A stretch of DNA of 61,673 nucleotides from Nautiliales bacterium. Lineage in GTDB: Bacteria > Campylobacterota > Campylobacteria > Campylobacterales > JAADDX01. The position numbers and the translations under genes were made by a program. The stretch spans positions 1-61,673 of the forward strand of contig JAUUDM010000003.1 in NCBI GenBank assembly GCA_030826765.1, read 5' to 3'. The notes below the pieces were generated by a model. That model did no database searches. It was not told the origin of the DNA and was given only the letters and a program-made list of their open reading frames with translations. Positions 49,038-58,565 of this stretch are shown piece after piece (positions within the stretch are counted from its first letter, which is position 1; each line of letters starts with the position of its first letter).

Positions 49038-49937
49038 ATGTTTGGTTTTTTAAAAAAAACAAAAGAAAAAATAACAAAAGGTTTAGCAAAAACAACAGAA
49101 GCTATTAAATCTGTAATTCCAGAAAAAAAAGAAAAATATCCAAAAGATGTAATTGAAGAAATTTTAATCGAAAGTGATATAGATTATGATTTAGTAGAAG
49201 GAATAGTAAACAGACTTCCTGATGTTGTTGCAAGAGAAGATTTAAGAAAAGAACTTTCAAAAATATTTGGTAACATAAAACATTATGAAAAGCCAGAAGC
49301 TAAACCATTTGTAGAATTAATCATAGGTGTAAATGGTGCAGGTAAAACAACAACTATTGCAAAACTTGCAAACAAATACAAAACTGAAGGTAAAAAAGTT
49401 ATCTTAGGTGCAGGAGATACATTTAGAGCAGCTGCAATTGAACAACTTAGCCGTTGGGCAAAAAAATTGGATGTTCCTATTATCGCTACAAAACAAGGAC
49501 ACGATGCAAGTGCAGTAGCATATGATACAATCTCTTCTGCTATTTCAAAAGGTTACGATAATGTAATTGTAGATACTGCAGGAAGACTTCATACTCAAAC
49601 AAATTTAGCGAATGAACTTAAAAAAATAGTCCGAGTTATGGATAAAGCAATGCCAAATGCACCTCATAGAAAAATATTAATTCTTGATGGAACACAAGGA
49701 AACAGTGCCACAGAACAAGCAAAAGCTTTTAATGAAATGGTTGGAATTGATGGAATTATTATTACAAAACTTGATGGAACTGCAAAAGGTGGTTCACTTT
49801 TTAGTATTGTATGGAATTTACAACTTCCTGTATTTTATATAGGAGTTGGAGAACAACCAAATGATTTAATAGAATTCGATAAAGTGGAATTTATTGATAC
49901 TATTTTAGATGGAATTTTCAAACAAAATAATGGCTAA
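49038..49937 (+). CDS. ftsY: Signal recognition particle receptor FtsY
   Basis: 299 residues: the NG GTPase core with a short basic N-terminus, lacking the long acidic A domain. GTP motifs GVNGAGKTTTIAKLA (about 97-111), DTFRAAAIEQL, DTAGRLH and TKLDGTAKGG are intact. It docks ribosome-SRP complexes at the membrane. It begins 1 nt after the lipoprotein gene and overlaps radA by 8 nt. Confidence 0.97.
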   Translation: MFGFLKKTKEKITKGLAKTTEAIKSVIPEKKEKYPKDVIEEILIESDIDYDLVEGIVNRLPDVVAREDLRKELSKIFGNIKHYEKPEAKPFVELIIGVNGAGKTTTIAKLANKYKTEGKKVILGAGDTFRAAAIEQLSRWAKKLDVPIIATKQGHDASAVAYDTISSAISKGYDNVIVDTAGRLHTQTNLANELKKIVRVMDKAMPNAPHRKILILDGTQGNSATEQAKAFNEMVGIDGIIITKLDGTAKGGSLFSIVWNLQLPVFYIGVGEQPNDLIEFDKVEFIDTILDGIFKQNNG

Positions 49938-51234
49938 AAAAAAACAAATATTTGAATGTCAAGCGTGTGGATACACAAGTGGTAAATGGATGGGTAAATG
50001 TCCTAATTGTGGAGAATGGGATAGTTTTATAGAAATAAATGAAAAAGTAATTTCAAATCCTACGACTAACACTGTTTCAAAAGTTATCTCTATTGATGAG
50101 GTTAAAGAAGATGAAATCGAAAGATTTACAAGTGAAAATGATGAATTTGATTTAGTTTTGGGTGGAGGAATTGTTCCAGGTAGTTTAGTATTAATTGGCG
50201 GTAGTCCCGGGGTTGGTAAATCAACACTAATGCTAAAAATTGCTTCAAATATAAATAAAAAAGTACTTTATGTAGCCGGAGAAGAAAGCCCAGGACAAAT
50301 AAAACTTAGAGCAAATAGACTCAAAACTCATAATAAAGATTTGTATCTATATCCTGAAATAATTTTAGAAAATATAATTTCTGAAATAAAAAAAGGATAT
50401 GAATTAATTATAATTGATTCAATTCAAACAATATATTCAAATAACATAACATCAGCACCTGGAAGTGTTTCACAAGTAAGAGAAACTACATTTGAGCTTA
50501 TGAGACTTGCAAAAGAACTTAGAATTCCTATTTTTATAATCGGACACATTACAAAAGAAGGCTCAATCGCAGGACCAAGAATTTTAGAACATATGGTCGA
50601 TACTGTTTTATATTTTGAAGGTGATGCAAGTAAAGAACTTAGAATTTTAAGAGGATTCAAAAACAGATTTGGTTCAACTAGTGAAATTGGAATATTTGAA
50701 ATGACAAAAACAGGAATTGAATCTGCAAAAAATAGAACATTTTTTTCTAAAAAACCTCAAATTGGAAGTGCAATAACTGTTATAATGGAAGGAACTCGCC
50801 CTATTGTTATTGAAGTTCAAGCGTTAGTTGCCGAAAGTTATGGAAATCCCAAAAGAAGTACAACTGGATATGAAAATAATCGATTGAATATGATTTTAGC
50901 ACTTTTAGAAAAAAAGTTAAATTTACCCTTTAATCAATATGATGTTTTTGTAAATATTGCTGGAGGTATCAAAATTAACGAACCAGCTGGAGATTTAGCA
51001 GTAATCGCCGCTATTTTATCATCTTTTCGTGATAGAGAAATAAGCAAAGAAACTGTTTTTATCGGAGAAGTTAGTTTAGTTGGTGATATTAGAGATGTTG
51101 TGAGTTTGGATACTCGTTTGAAAGAAGCTAAAAGTATGGGATTTACAAAAGCAATAGTTCCAAGCAAACCTATTGAAAATTATTTCAAAACTTATATTGT
51201 TACAGAAGTGGAAAAATTAGTAGATTGGATGTAA
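49930..51234 (+). CDS. radA: DNA repair protein RadA
   Basis: 434 residues from ATG 49930, which lies 8 nt inside the ftsY end; the frame is open seven codons further upstream. It aids branch migration in recombination. N-terminal four-Cys zinc finger (CQACGYTSGKWMGKCPNCGEW region), RecA-like core with Walker A GGSPGVGKST, the RadA-specific KNRFGSTSE, and a C-terminal Lon-protease-like domain (about 270-434). The FtsY-RadA pairing is also found in Campylobacter. Confidence 0.96.
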   Translation: MAKKKQIFECQACGYTSGKWMGKCPNCGEWDSFIEINEKVISNPTTNTVSKVISIDEVKEDEIERFTSENDEFDLVLGGGIVPGSLVLIGGSPGVGKSTLMLKIASNINKKVLYVAGEESPGQIKLRANRLKTHNKDLYLYPEIILENIISEIKKGYELIIIDSIQTIYSNNITSAPGSVSQVRETTFELMRLAKELRIPIFIIGHITKEGSIAGPRILEHMVDTVLYFEGDASKELRILRGFKNRFGSTSEIGIFEMTKTGIESAKNRTFFSKKPQIGSAITVIMEGTRPIVIEVQALVAESYGNPKRSTTGYENNRLNMILALLEKKLNLPFNQYDVFVNIAGGIKINEPAGDLAVIAAILSSFRDREISKETVFIGEVSLVGDIRDVVSLDTRLKEAKSMGFTKAIVPSKPIENYFKTYIVTEVEKLVDWM

Positions 51235-51249
51235 AATAAAAAAGAAGAA

Positions 51250-51267
51250 AGAAGCTTATTTAGCTTC
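51250..51267 (-). terminator. Rho-independent terminator of the malic enzyme gene overlapping its stop codon
   Basis: On the minus strand GAAGCT pairs with AGCTTC (51251-51256 and 51262-51267) with the stop codon in the loop, followed by TTTCTTCTTTTTTATTTT. It is convergent with radA, and is the best terminator in the window. Confidence 0.6.
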
Positions 51268-52548
51268 GTAGTCGATTCCTTCTTTTTCTTTAAGTTCATT
51301 AATTAAATGTTGTTTATATTCATTAATATCAATATTTAATCTTGCAACTCCACTATCAATTGCAGCTTTTGCAACTGCTGCTGAAACGTCCACAAAAACT
51401 CTTCTATCAAATGGTTTTGGTAAAATATAATCTTTACCAAATTTTAAATCAGCACCATTATAAGCATCTTTTACATATTGAGGAACTGGTTTTTTAGCAA
51501 TTTCAGCTAATGCATGACAAGCTGCTAATTTCATTTCCATATTTACTGCTTTTGCTCTAACATCTAATGCACCTCTAAAAATATACGGGAAACCTAAAAC
51601 ATTATTGACTTGGTTTGGATAATCACTTCTTCCTGTTCCAAACATTAAATCTGGTCTAACTTCAAGAGCAAGTTCAGGTTTTATTTCTGGGTCTGGATTT
51701 GCCATAACAAAAAGCATAGCATTTGGAGCAAGTGTTTTAACCATATCTTGAGTAATACAATTTGCAACAGAGTTTCCTACAATAACATCTGCATCTACCA
51801 TAGCATCTGCAAGAGTTTCGATATCCATATCAACAGCCCAAGGTTGTTTATATCTGTTTAAATCAGTTCTTTTTGTTGTAATTGGACCTTTACTATCTGT
51901 TACTATCATTGTTTTTGCTCCAAGAGCTTTATACATTTCACAAGCTGCAAGTCCAGCTGCTCCTGCACCAATTACAACGATTTTTAAATCTTCAATTTTT
52001 TTACCACTAATTTCACAACCATTTAAAATAGCTGCTGCTGAAATAATTGCCGTTCCGTGTTGGTCATCGTGGAAAATTGGAATATCACAAATTTCTTGAG
52101 CTCTTTTTTCAATATCAAAACATTCTGGAGCTTTAATATCTTCAAGATTAATTCCACCAAATGTAGGTGATACTTGTTTTACAAATTTTACCATTGCATC
52201 AACATCAAGTTCATCAACTTCAAGATCAAAACTGTTTACATGAGCAAATTTTTTAAATAATACACCTTTTCCTTCCATAACTGGTTTTCCAGCTAATGCA
52301 CCGATATTTCCAAGCCCTAAAACCGCTGTTCCATTTGAAATAACTGCTACTAGATTTCCTTTTGTAGTATAATCATATGCTAAATCTGGATTTTTTTCAA
52401 TTTCTAAACAAGGTTCTGCAACCCCTGGTGAATATGCAATTGATAAATCTCTTGCATCTCTTACTGGTTTTGTAACTTCTACACTAATTTTTCCTGGGAT
52501 TGGTTTAGCATGATATTCTAAACACTCTTCTTTTGTAATAGGTTTCAT
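51256..52548 (-). CDS. NAD(P)-dependent malic enzyme (decarboxylating)
   Basis: 430 residues, the short MaeB-type catalytic core without a phosphotransacetylase domain. It converts malate to pyruvate and CO2. Signatures: [18 protein letters not shown] (about 30-47), the catalytic [41 protein letters not shown] metal site, and Rossmann [13 protein letters not shown]. It starts at ATG with AAGGAG upstream. It may work in either direction in an autotroph; this is not deducible. Confidence 0.92.
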   Translation of the reverse strand: MKPITKEECLEYHAKPIPGKISVEVTKPVRDARDLSIAYSPGVAEPCLEIEKNPDLAYDYTTKGNLVAVISNGTAVLGLGNIGALAGKPVMEGKGVLFKKFAHVNSFDLEVDELDVDAMVKFVKQVSPTFGGINLEDIKAPECFDIEKRAQEICDIPIFHDDQHGTAIISAAAILNGCEISGKKIEDLKIVVIGAGAAGLAACEMYKALGAKTMIVTDSKGPITTKRTDLNRYKQPWAVDMDIETLADAMVDADVIVGNSVANCITQDMVKTLAPNAMLFVMANPDPEIKPELALEVRPDLMFGTGRSDYPNQVNNVLGFPYIFRGALDVRAKAVNMEMKLAACHALAEIAKKPVPQYVKDAYNGADLKFGKDYILPKPFDRRVFVDVSAAVAKAAIDSGVARLNIDINEYKQHLINELKEKEGIDYEAK

Positions 52549-52575
52549 TTCTATTCTCCTTGATTTTTTGATACA

Positions 52576-52648
52576 ATTATATAAAAGATTTTTAAAAAGT
52601 TACTAAATTAAACACTTTTAGTATTATTTATATTTAAAGTGTTACAAT
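52576..52648. promoter_or_regulatory. Divergent promoters for the malic enzyme gene (minus) and tatD operon (plus)
   Basis: Minus strand TATAAT at 52576-52581, about 28 nt before the malic enzyme ATG. Plus strand TACAAT at 52643-52648, about 18 nt before tatD, giving a short leader with AAAGGA. Confidence 0.5.
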
Positions 52649-52665
52649 TTGTAAAGGATAATATA

Positions 52666-53421
52666 ATGATTATAGATACTCACTGCCATTTAGATAATGA
52701 AAAATATTACAAAGATGTAAATGAAGTTATAAAAAGAGCTGAAGAAAATGGTGTTAAAGAGTTCATAATTCCAGCAGCTTCTCCAAAAGATATAAAAAGA
52801 GCAGTTGAATTGAGTGAAAAATATGATGAAATATATTTTGCAGTTGGTATTCATCCTCTTGATATAGAAAATTTTAAAATAGAATATTTGCATAATTATA
52901 TAACTCATCCTAAATGTGTAGCAGTTGGAGAAATTGGACTTGATTATCACTATACTAAAGAAACAAAAGAGCTTCAAATTGAATTATTTAAAAAACAACT
53001 TGATATTGCAATAGAATATAATAAACCTGTAATCATACATATCAGAGAAGCAAATCAAGATGCTTTTGAAATTTTAAAAGATTATGTTTCAAAATACCCT
53101 ACTCTAAAAGGTGTTTTACACTGTTTCAATGCTGATGCACAATTTTTAAAACTAAGCAATAATTTTTATTATGGAATAGGTGGTGTAATTACATTTAAAA
53201 ATGCAAGAAAACTAATAGAAGTTTTTCCTAAAATTCCTAAAAACCGTGTTATAATAGAAACAGACAGTCCTTATTTAACCCCTCATCCATATAGAGGACA
53301 AAGAAATGAACCTTTTTTTACTACTTTAGTAAGAGATAAAATAGCTGAACTTTGGAATATTACACCAAAAGAAGTAGAAGAAATTACAACGAAAAATGCA
53401 AGGGAGCTTTTTAATATATGA
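52666..53421 (+). CDS. tatD: TatD-family metal-dependent deoxyribonuclease
   Basis: 251 residues from ATG 52666 with AAAGGA 7-8 nt before; an upstream TTG would overlap the promoter. TIM-barrel hydrolase: MIIDTHCHLD metal ligands (His6, His8), GIHPLDIE, GEIGLDYH, IHIREANQD, HCFNADAQ and TDSPYLTPHPYRG. It is the first gene of a continuous ten-gene operon. It overlaps mltD by 4 nt. Confidence 0.94.
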   Translation: MIIDTHCHLDNEKYYKDVNEVIKRAEENGVKEFIIPAASPKDIKRAVELSEKYDEIYFAVGIHPLDIENFKIEYLHNYITHPKCVAVGEIGLDYHYTKETKELQIELFKKQLDIAIEYNKPVIIHIREANQDAFEILKDYVSKYPTLKGVLHCFNADAQFLKLSNNFYYGIGGVITFKNARKLIEVFPKIPKNRVIIETDSPYLTPHPYRGQRNEPFFTTLVRDKIAELWNITPKEVEEITTKNARELFNI

Positions 53422-54800
53422 AATATATACTTATATTTATACTTTTTATTACTAATATTTATGCTTTTGTAACCACAAATATTACAAAAAACCCTAATTT
53501 AATAGCCTTAAATTATTTAGATATAAATCCTTCTTTTATAAAAGATAAAAATACTAATCATCTTTTTAATATATATTCAAAAAGAAAAAAAAGATATTTT
53601 TTAAATATTTTAAAAAATGCTTCTTCTTACATTCCACTTATAAAAAAGGAGATCAATAAAGCACAAATCCCATCAAATATAATTTTTGTTGCAATGGCTG
53701 AGAGTTATTTTTCTTCTACTGCTAAAAGTAATAAAAAAGCCATAGGCTTGTGGCAATTTATGCCAGATACTGCTAAAAGATTTGGATTAAAAATAAATAC
53801 TTATATTGATGAAAGAAGAGATCCTATAAAATCTACAATTGCTGCTATAAAATATCTATCCCTTTTAAAAAAACAAACAGGTAAATGGTATCTTGCAATT
53901 ATGGCTTACAATTGTGGTGAAGCAAGAGTTGTTGAAGCTGTTACAAGAGCAAAACTTGATCTATATTGTAAAAGTCATAAATGTAGAAAAAGTAAACAAA
54001 TAAAAAAATTAAGAACTCTTATAAAAGAATATCAAAAAGATCATAGAAAATTTTCTAAATTATATTATGCTTTTAAAGAATCTAATAAATTATATCCTAA
54101 AAATCTAAAATTAGAAAATTTATTAAGAGTTCAAAAAGGTTTAAAAAGACAATATTTGCCAAAAGAAACAAGAAAATATATTCGTAAAATTATAGCTATG
54201 AATTTTTTATTAAATTCTGATAATTTTGTAAAATATAATAATCATTATTTATTAAATAGAGGTAGTGTATCAAATCTAATAAAAGTAAATGTTCCTGCTG
54301 GAACTTCATTAGGATATATTTCTAAATTTTTAAACATTGACTATTCTATACTTAGAAAAACTAATCTTCATCTAAAATATGGCTTTACTCCACCAAATGA
54401 AGATAGTTATATTTATATTCCTTATAATAAATTAGCATTATTTAGAATGCAATTTAATAACAAAAATATTGCTAAAAAAATTATTTATAAAGTAAAAACT
54501 GGTGACTCTCTTAATAAAATCGCAAAAAATTTTAAAATAAACTATAAAATAATAAAAGACTTTAATCACTTAAAAACATCTTTATTAAGAGTAAATCAAA
54601 CATTGGTAATTCCAATACGACATAATATAAAAATCCCTAAAATTATAACTTATAGAGTAAAAAAAGGTGATTCTCTTAATAAGATCGCAAGAATATATCA
54701 TACAAAAATTAAAAAAATACAAAAATTAAATAATTTAACAAACTATATAATACATCCAAATCAAAAATTATCAATTCCAACTTATATAACAATGAGATAA
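53418..54800 (+). CDS. mltD: Membrane-bound lytic murein transglycosylase D with LysM repeats
   Basis: 460 residues: a signal peptide (1-16), an SLT domain with catalytic Glu95 in FVAMAESYFSS and the GLWQFMPDTAKRFGL and MAYNCGEARV motifs, and two C-terminal LysM domains (about 366-408 and 414-457, each with YRVKKGDSLNKIA-like starts). It cleaves peptidoglycan. No lipobox Cys is obvious, so it may be periplasmic. It is followed by rlpA after 3 nt. Confidence 0.92.
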   Translation: MKYILIFILFITNIYAFVTTNITKNPNLIALNYLDINPSFIKDKNTNHLFNIYSKRKKRYFLNILKNASSYIPLIKKEINKAQIPSNIIFVAMAESYFSSTAKSNKKAIGLWQFMPDTAKRFGLKINTYIDERRDPIKSTIAAIKYLSLLKKQTGKWYLAIMAYNCGEARVVEAVTRAKLDLYCKSHKCRKSKQIKKLRTLIKEYQKDHRKFSKLYYAFKESNKLYPKNLKLENLLRVQKGLKRQYLPKETRKYIRKIIAMNFLLNSDNFVKYNNHYLLNRGSVSNLIKVNVPAGTSLGYISKFLNIDYSILRKTNLHLKYGFTPPNEDSYIYIPYNKLALFRMQFNNKNIAKKIIYKVKTGDSLNKIAKNFKINYKIIKDFNHLKTSLLRVNQTLVIPIRHNIKIPKIITYRVKKGDSLNKIARIYHTKIKKIQKLNNLTNYIIHPNQKLSIPTYITMR

Positions 54801-54803
54801 ATT

Positions 54804-55535
54804 ATGAAAAATTTTTTACTACTTTTAATACTTATCTTTTTTACAGGATGTTATGAAAGTAATAATGTATATTTACCTAATACAGTAAATTACTCAAATT
54901 ATAATAACTCAAAAAAAAGCAGTAATACAAAAATACAAAAACCTTATTATGTATTGGGTAGATGGTATTACCCCGCTCCTACTTATAAAGGTCAAACTTT
55001 TAGAGGAATTGCTAGTTGGTACGGTCCTGACTTTCATGGTAAATTAACTGCTAATGGTGAAATTTATAATATGTATGCTTATACTGCTGCAAATAAAACA
55101 TTACCTCTTGGAACAATAGTAAAAGTAACTAATCTAAATAATAATAAAAGTGTAGTTGTAAGAGTTAATGACAGAGGCCCTTTTGTAAAAGAAAGAATTA
55201 TTGATTTAAGTTATGCAGCAGGTAAAAAAATAGGAATTGATAAAACAGGTACTGCACCTGTTAAAATATTAGTGCTTTCTACACCAATTTCTTTAAAATA
55301 TAAAAATAATTTATCTTATTCTAAACAAAAAAATGATACAATAAAAATTCAAATTGGTGCTTTTAGTTCTTTAAAAGGGGCAAAAATAACAAAAAATAAA
55401 TATAAAATATTTAATACATATATTAAAAATAAGAATGGTATATATAAAGTATATATAGGAAATTTTAAATCAAAAAAAGAAGCTAATAATTTTAGAATAA
55501 AATATAATATTCATGGATTTATAACTAAGGAATAA
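54804..55535 (+). CDS. rlpA: Septal ring lytic transglycosylase RlpA-like lipoprotein
   Basis: 243 residues: a lipoprotein signal with lipidated Cys in FFTGCYES (about 16), a double-psi beta-barrel (about 70-160; GIASWYGPDFHGKLTANGE and VVRVNDRGPFVKERIIDLS), and a C-terminal SPOR domain (about 175-243; IQIGAFSSLKGA) that binds denuded glycan at septa. It cuts bare glycan strands. The partner gene mltD is immediately upstream. Confidence 0.93.
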   Translation: MKNFLLLLILIFFTGCYESNNVYLPNTVNYSNYNNSKKSSNTKIQKPYYVLGRWYYPAPTYKGQTFRGIASWYGPDFHGKLTANGEIYNMYAYTAANKTLPLGTIVKVTNLNNNKSVVVRVNDRGPFVKERIIDLSYAAGKKIGIDKTGTAPVKILVLSTPISLKYKNNLSYSKQKNDTIKIQIGAFSSLKGAKITKNKYKIFNTYIKNKNGIYKVYIGNFKSKKEANNFRIKYNIHGFITKE

Positions 55536-55537
55536 AT

Positions 55538-56107
55538 ATGACAGAATTAAAAAGAGAAACAAAAGAAACAAAAATAGATATAAAAATAGATATAAATGGA
55601 AAAGGTAATTATAATATATCCACTGGAATTGGATTTTTTGACCATATGTTAGAAGCTTTATCAAAACATAGTGGTATTGATATGCAAATAAATTGCAAAG
55701 GTGATACACATATAGATTATCATCATTCTGTAGAAGATGTAGGAATAGTTTTAGGTCAAGCTTTACATAAAGAAATATTTCCTATCTCAAATGTAGAAAG
55801 ATATTCAAATGCAGTTGCTGTGCTTGATGAAGCTGCAGTAGAGTGTGATATTGATTTAGGTGGAAGGCCTTATTTAGTTTATAAACTTCCAATAGATGGA
55901 GCTATTAAAGATTTTGATATGGAACTATTTGAAGAGTTTTTTAAAAGTTTAGTATTTAATTCAAAAATAGCTTGTCATTTAATATTAAAAAGAGGAAGAA
56001 ACAAACATCATATAGCTGAATCAGCATTTAAATCATTTGCAGTAGCTTTGAGAAGAGCGCTATATTTTAGAGAAGATGAAACACCTTCAACAAAAGGAAT
56101 ATTATGA
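55538..56107 (+). CDS. hisB: Imidazoleglycerol-phosphate dehydratase
   Basis: 189 residues, the monofunctional HisB. It has STGIGFFDHMLEALSKHSGID (about 28-48), the metal-binding HHSVEDVGIVLGQAL and the C-terminal KRGRNKHHIAESAFKSFAVALRRA with the second HH. It converts imidazoleglycerol phosphate to imidazole-acetol phosphate, the substrate of HisC. A histidine gene inside an envelope operon is a curious but clean arrangement; it overlaps kdsC by 4 nt. Confidence 0.95.
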   Translation: MTELKRETKETKIDIKIDINGKGNYNISTGIGFFDHMLEALSKHSGIDMQINCKGDTHIDYHHSVEDVGIVLGQALHKEIFPISNVERYSNAVAVLDEAAVECDIDLGGRPYLVYKLPIDGAIKDFDMELFEEFFKSLVFNSKIACHLILKRGRNKHHIAESAFKSFAVALRRALYFREDETPSTKGIL

Positions 56108-56598
56108 TAGAATTAATAGTATTAGATGTAGATGGCACTTTAACAGACGGAACTATTTATTATTCAAATGAAGGTGAAGAAATAAAAGGTTTTAATATAA
56201 AAGATGGATTGATGATAAAAAGTTGGAATATGCTTGGTAAAAAAAGTGCAATTATCACAGGAAGAACAAGTAATATTGTAGATAAAAGAGCAAAAGAATT
56301 AGATATAACCTTCATTCGTCAAGGTATTAAAGATAAAAAAGCTGAACTTGATAAAATATTAAAAGAAAATAAAATTTCATATAATAGTGTTGCATTCATA
56401 GGTGATGATATGAATGATTATAAATTATTAAATAGAATAAAAGAGAGTTATTGTCCATATGATGCCAATCCCATTATTCAAGATTTAGTAAAACATCGCC
56501 TACATAGAAATGGTGGGCAAGGTTGTGTTGCTGAAATGATTGAAATGATTTTAAAACAAGAAAAACTTGAAGAAGAGTTTATGAAATTATGGGTATAA
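56104..56598 (+). CDS. kdsC: 3-deoxy-D-manno-octulosonate 8-phosphate phosphatase
   Basis: 164 residues, HAD phosphatase without a cap (C0 type). Nucleophile and acid Asp8 and Asp10 in VLDVDGTLTDG, motif II Thr/Ser in AIITGRTS, Lys region, and GDDMNDYKLL. It dephosphorylates KDO-8-phosphate for LPS core synthesis, fitting the LptC-LptA genes that follow. It overlaps both neighbours. Confidence 0.92.
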   Translation: MIELIVLDVDGTLTDGTIYYSNEGEEIKGFNIKDGLMIKSWNMLGKKSAIITGRTSNIVDKRAKELDITFIRQGIKDKKAELDKILKENKISYNSVAFIGDDMNDYKLLNRIKESYCPYDANPIIQDLVKHRLHRNGGQGCVAEMIEMILKQEKLEEEFMKLWV

Positions 56599-57080
56599 AA
56601 GAGATATTATTTACTTTTTTTTTAATTGTAGCTATTTCTATTCCTTTCTTTTTTAAACAAAAAGAAATAAATGTAGATAAAAAAATAAATTTACCAAATA
56701 TAGAAATCAAAAAAGGAAATTTTAAAAAATTTACATTAAAATTAGAAGAAAAAGGTACTTTTGAAAAATTAAATTATATGAGTAATAATAATTATACAAT
56801 ATATAATTTATTTATGAATATATTAGATAAAAATGCTAATTTAAAATCTCAGAGAGTACATTTTAATAATCTATATAATTTTTATAATCTATCATATATG
56901 ACCGATGATTATATATATAATGCGAATAAAGCTATATATAATCCTAAGAGTAAAATAACAACATCTGATTATTTTACTTTTTTTAATAAAAAAATTGATG
57001 GAAAAGGTGAAAATATGAGATATAAAGATGATATAATAACAGCTCATAATATAAAATATATAATTAAAGGTTTTAAATGA
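56589..57080 (+). CDS. lptC: LPS export ABC transporter periplasmic protein LptC
   Basis: 163 residues with one N-terminal membrane helix (about 6-22) and a beta-rich periplasmic domain. The sequence is divergent and the assignment depends partly on context: after kdsC and directly before lptA, the same order as in Campylobacter. It bridges the LptBFG complex to LptA. 10-nt overlap with kdsC and 4-nt overlap with lptA. Confidence 0.78.
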   Translation: MGIKEILFTFFLIVAISIPFFFKQKEINVDKKINLPNIEIKKGNFKKFTLKLEEKGTFEKLNYMSNNNYTIYNLFMNILDKNANLKSQRVHFNNLYNFYNLSYMTDDYIYNANKAIYNPKSKITTSDYFTFFNKKIDGKGENMRYKDDIITAHNIKYIIKGFK

Positions 57081-57529
57081 TAAAAAAAATATTATTTTTC
57101 TTACTATTCATTTTTAGTTGGGGTTCAAACCTAGAAATAACTTCAAAAGATTTTAAATATGATAAAGTAAAAAACATATCTTATTTTTCAAAAGATGTAA
57201 ATGTTACAAAAGAAAAAGATAATATTTTAAGTGATTTATTAACTGTATATTTTAATAAAAATAAAAAAATAGATAAAATGGTTGCTAAAAAAAATGTAAG
57301 ATTTTTAATTCATGATAAAAATTCTACATACAAAGGAACTAGCAATATTTTTACTTATATAGCACCTAAAGAATTATTTGTTTTTGAAGGAAATGTCCAT
57401 ATTACAAAAGTTGAAGATAATCAGCAACTTTTTGGAAATAAAGTAATTATAAATAAAAAAACAGGTGAATCAAAAGTATTTGGGAAAAATTCAAAACCTG
57501 TTAAATTTATACTAAAGGTAAATGATTGA
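57077..57529 (+). CDS. lptA: LPS transport periplasmic protein LptA
   Basis: 150 residues: a signal peptide (about 1-18) and an OstA/LptA beta-jellyroll (LEITSKDFKYDKVKNISYF; ADKMVAKKNVRF-like strands; FEGNVHITKVEDNQQLFGNK). It forms the periplasmic bridge for LPS. It overlaps lptC and engB by 4 nt. Confidence 0.88.
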   Translation: MIKKILFFLLFIFSWGSNLEITSKDFKYDKVKNISYFSKDVNVTKEKDNILSDLLTVYFNKNKKIDKMVAKKNVRFLIHDKNSTYKGTSNIFTYIAPKELFVFEGNVHITKVEDNQQLFGNKVIINKKTGESKVFGKNSKPVKFILKVND

Positions 57530-58110
57530 AAATAAAATCAGTAAAATTCATAAAATCAGCACAAAGCATAAAAGATTCAATTGACCCAAATTTCAATGAA
57601 GTTGCATTTATGGGTAGAAGTAATGTAGGGAAAAGTAGTTTTTTAAATTCTCTTACTAATCAAAAAATAGCAAAAACATCATCAACTCCAGGTAAAACTA
57701 AATTAATAAACTTTTTTGAGGTTATATATGAAAATGATGCAAAAACAATTTTTGTTGATTTACCGGGATTTGGATATGCAAAGGTAAGTAAAAAAGAGCA
57801 AGGAAATTGGCAAAAAAATTTAAATGATTTTATAGCTAATAGATTTAATATAAAACTATTTGTTCAACTAAGGGATGCAAGACATCCTAATCTAGAAATA
57901 GATAATCAAGTATATGAATATCTAAATTTTATAAAAAAAGCAGATCAACAAATTTTAACTATCTTTACAAAAAGTGATAAACTTAAACAAAATGAACTTG
58001 CTAAATTAAAAAAAGAGTATCCAGAGTCAATTTTTGTATCTAACCTCAAAAAAAGAGGAATTAAAGAAGCTAATGATAAGATTTATTCTACACTATTTGG
58101 AGATTTTTAA
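57526..58110 (+). CDS. engB: Ribosome biogenesis GTP-binding protein EngB (YsxC/YihA)
   Basis: 194 residues. GTPase with G1 GRSNVGKSSFLN (about 31-42), the TSSTPGKTKLINFFEV switch, G3 DLPGFGYAKV, G4 TKSDK and G5 SNLKKRG. It acts late in 50S assembly. The start is TTG 57526, overlapping the lptA TGA; an ATG four bases earlier is in another frame. Confidence 0.96.
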   Translation: MKIKSVKFIKSAQSIKDSIDPNFNEVAFMGRSNVGKSSFLNSLTNQKIAKTSSTPGKTKLINFFEVIYENDAKTIFVDLPGFGYAKVSKKEQGNWQKNLNDFIANRFNIKLFVQLRDARHPNLEIDNQVYEYLNFIKKADQQILTIFTKSDKLKQNELAKLKKEYPESIFVSNLKKRGIKEANDKIYSTLFGDF

Positions 58111-58565
58111 TGAAAATAATGAAACCAACTCTTAAAGATATACCTAAAATTCAGACATTATTAACACCTTTTGTAATAGAAGGTATTATTTTACAAAGAG
58201 ATGATGATGAAGTATCTACTAATATTCGCTCATATATAGCAATAAAAAAAGATGATAAATTTATAGCGATAGGAGCACTTCATATTTATTCTCAAGAATT
58301 AGGAGAAATTAGAAGCTTAGCCGTTGATAAAGATCATCAACGACAAGGATTAGGTAAAAAAATAGTAAAAGAACTAGAAAAAGAAGCAAAATTTTTAGGA
58401 TTAACAAAATTATTAACACTTACTTATCAAAAAGAGTTTTTTGAAAGTTTAAATTTTAAAGAAATTCCAAAAGAAGAAGTACCAAGTCAAAAAGTATGGA
58501 GTGATTGTATCAAATGCCCTCATTTTCCAAATTGCAACGAAATATCACTTATAAAAACTATTTAA
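58110..58565 (+). CDS. argA: GNAT N-acetyltransferase, probable short-form N-acetylglutamate synthase
   Basis: 151 residues, a single GNAT domain: EIRSLAVDKDHQRQGLGKKIVKELE carries the acetyl-CoA-binding Q/RxxGxG/A motif. The tail VWSDCIKCPHFPNCNE with three cysteines resembles the stand-alone ArgA-type NAG synthases known from mycobacteria and Campylobacterota. If so, it starts arginine synthesis. The substrate is inferred. It overlaps engB by 1 nt; GGAG precedes the ATG. Confidence 0.72.
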   Translation: MKIMKPTLKDIPKIQTLLTPFVIEGIILQRDDDEVSTNIRSYIAIKKDDKFIAIGALHIYSQELGEIRSLAVDKDHQRQGLGKKIVKELEKEAKFLGLTKLLTLTYQKEFFESLNFKEIPKEEVPSQKVWSDCIKCPHFPNCNEISLIKTI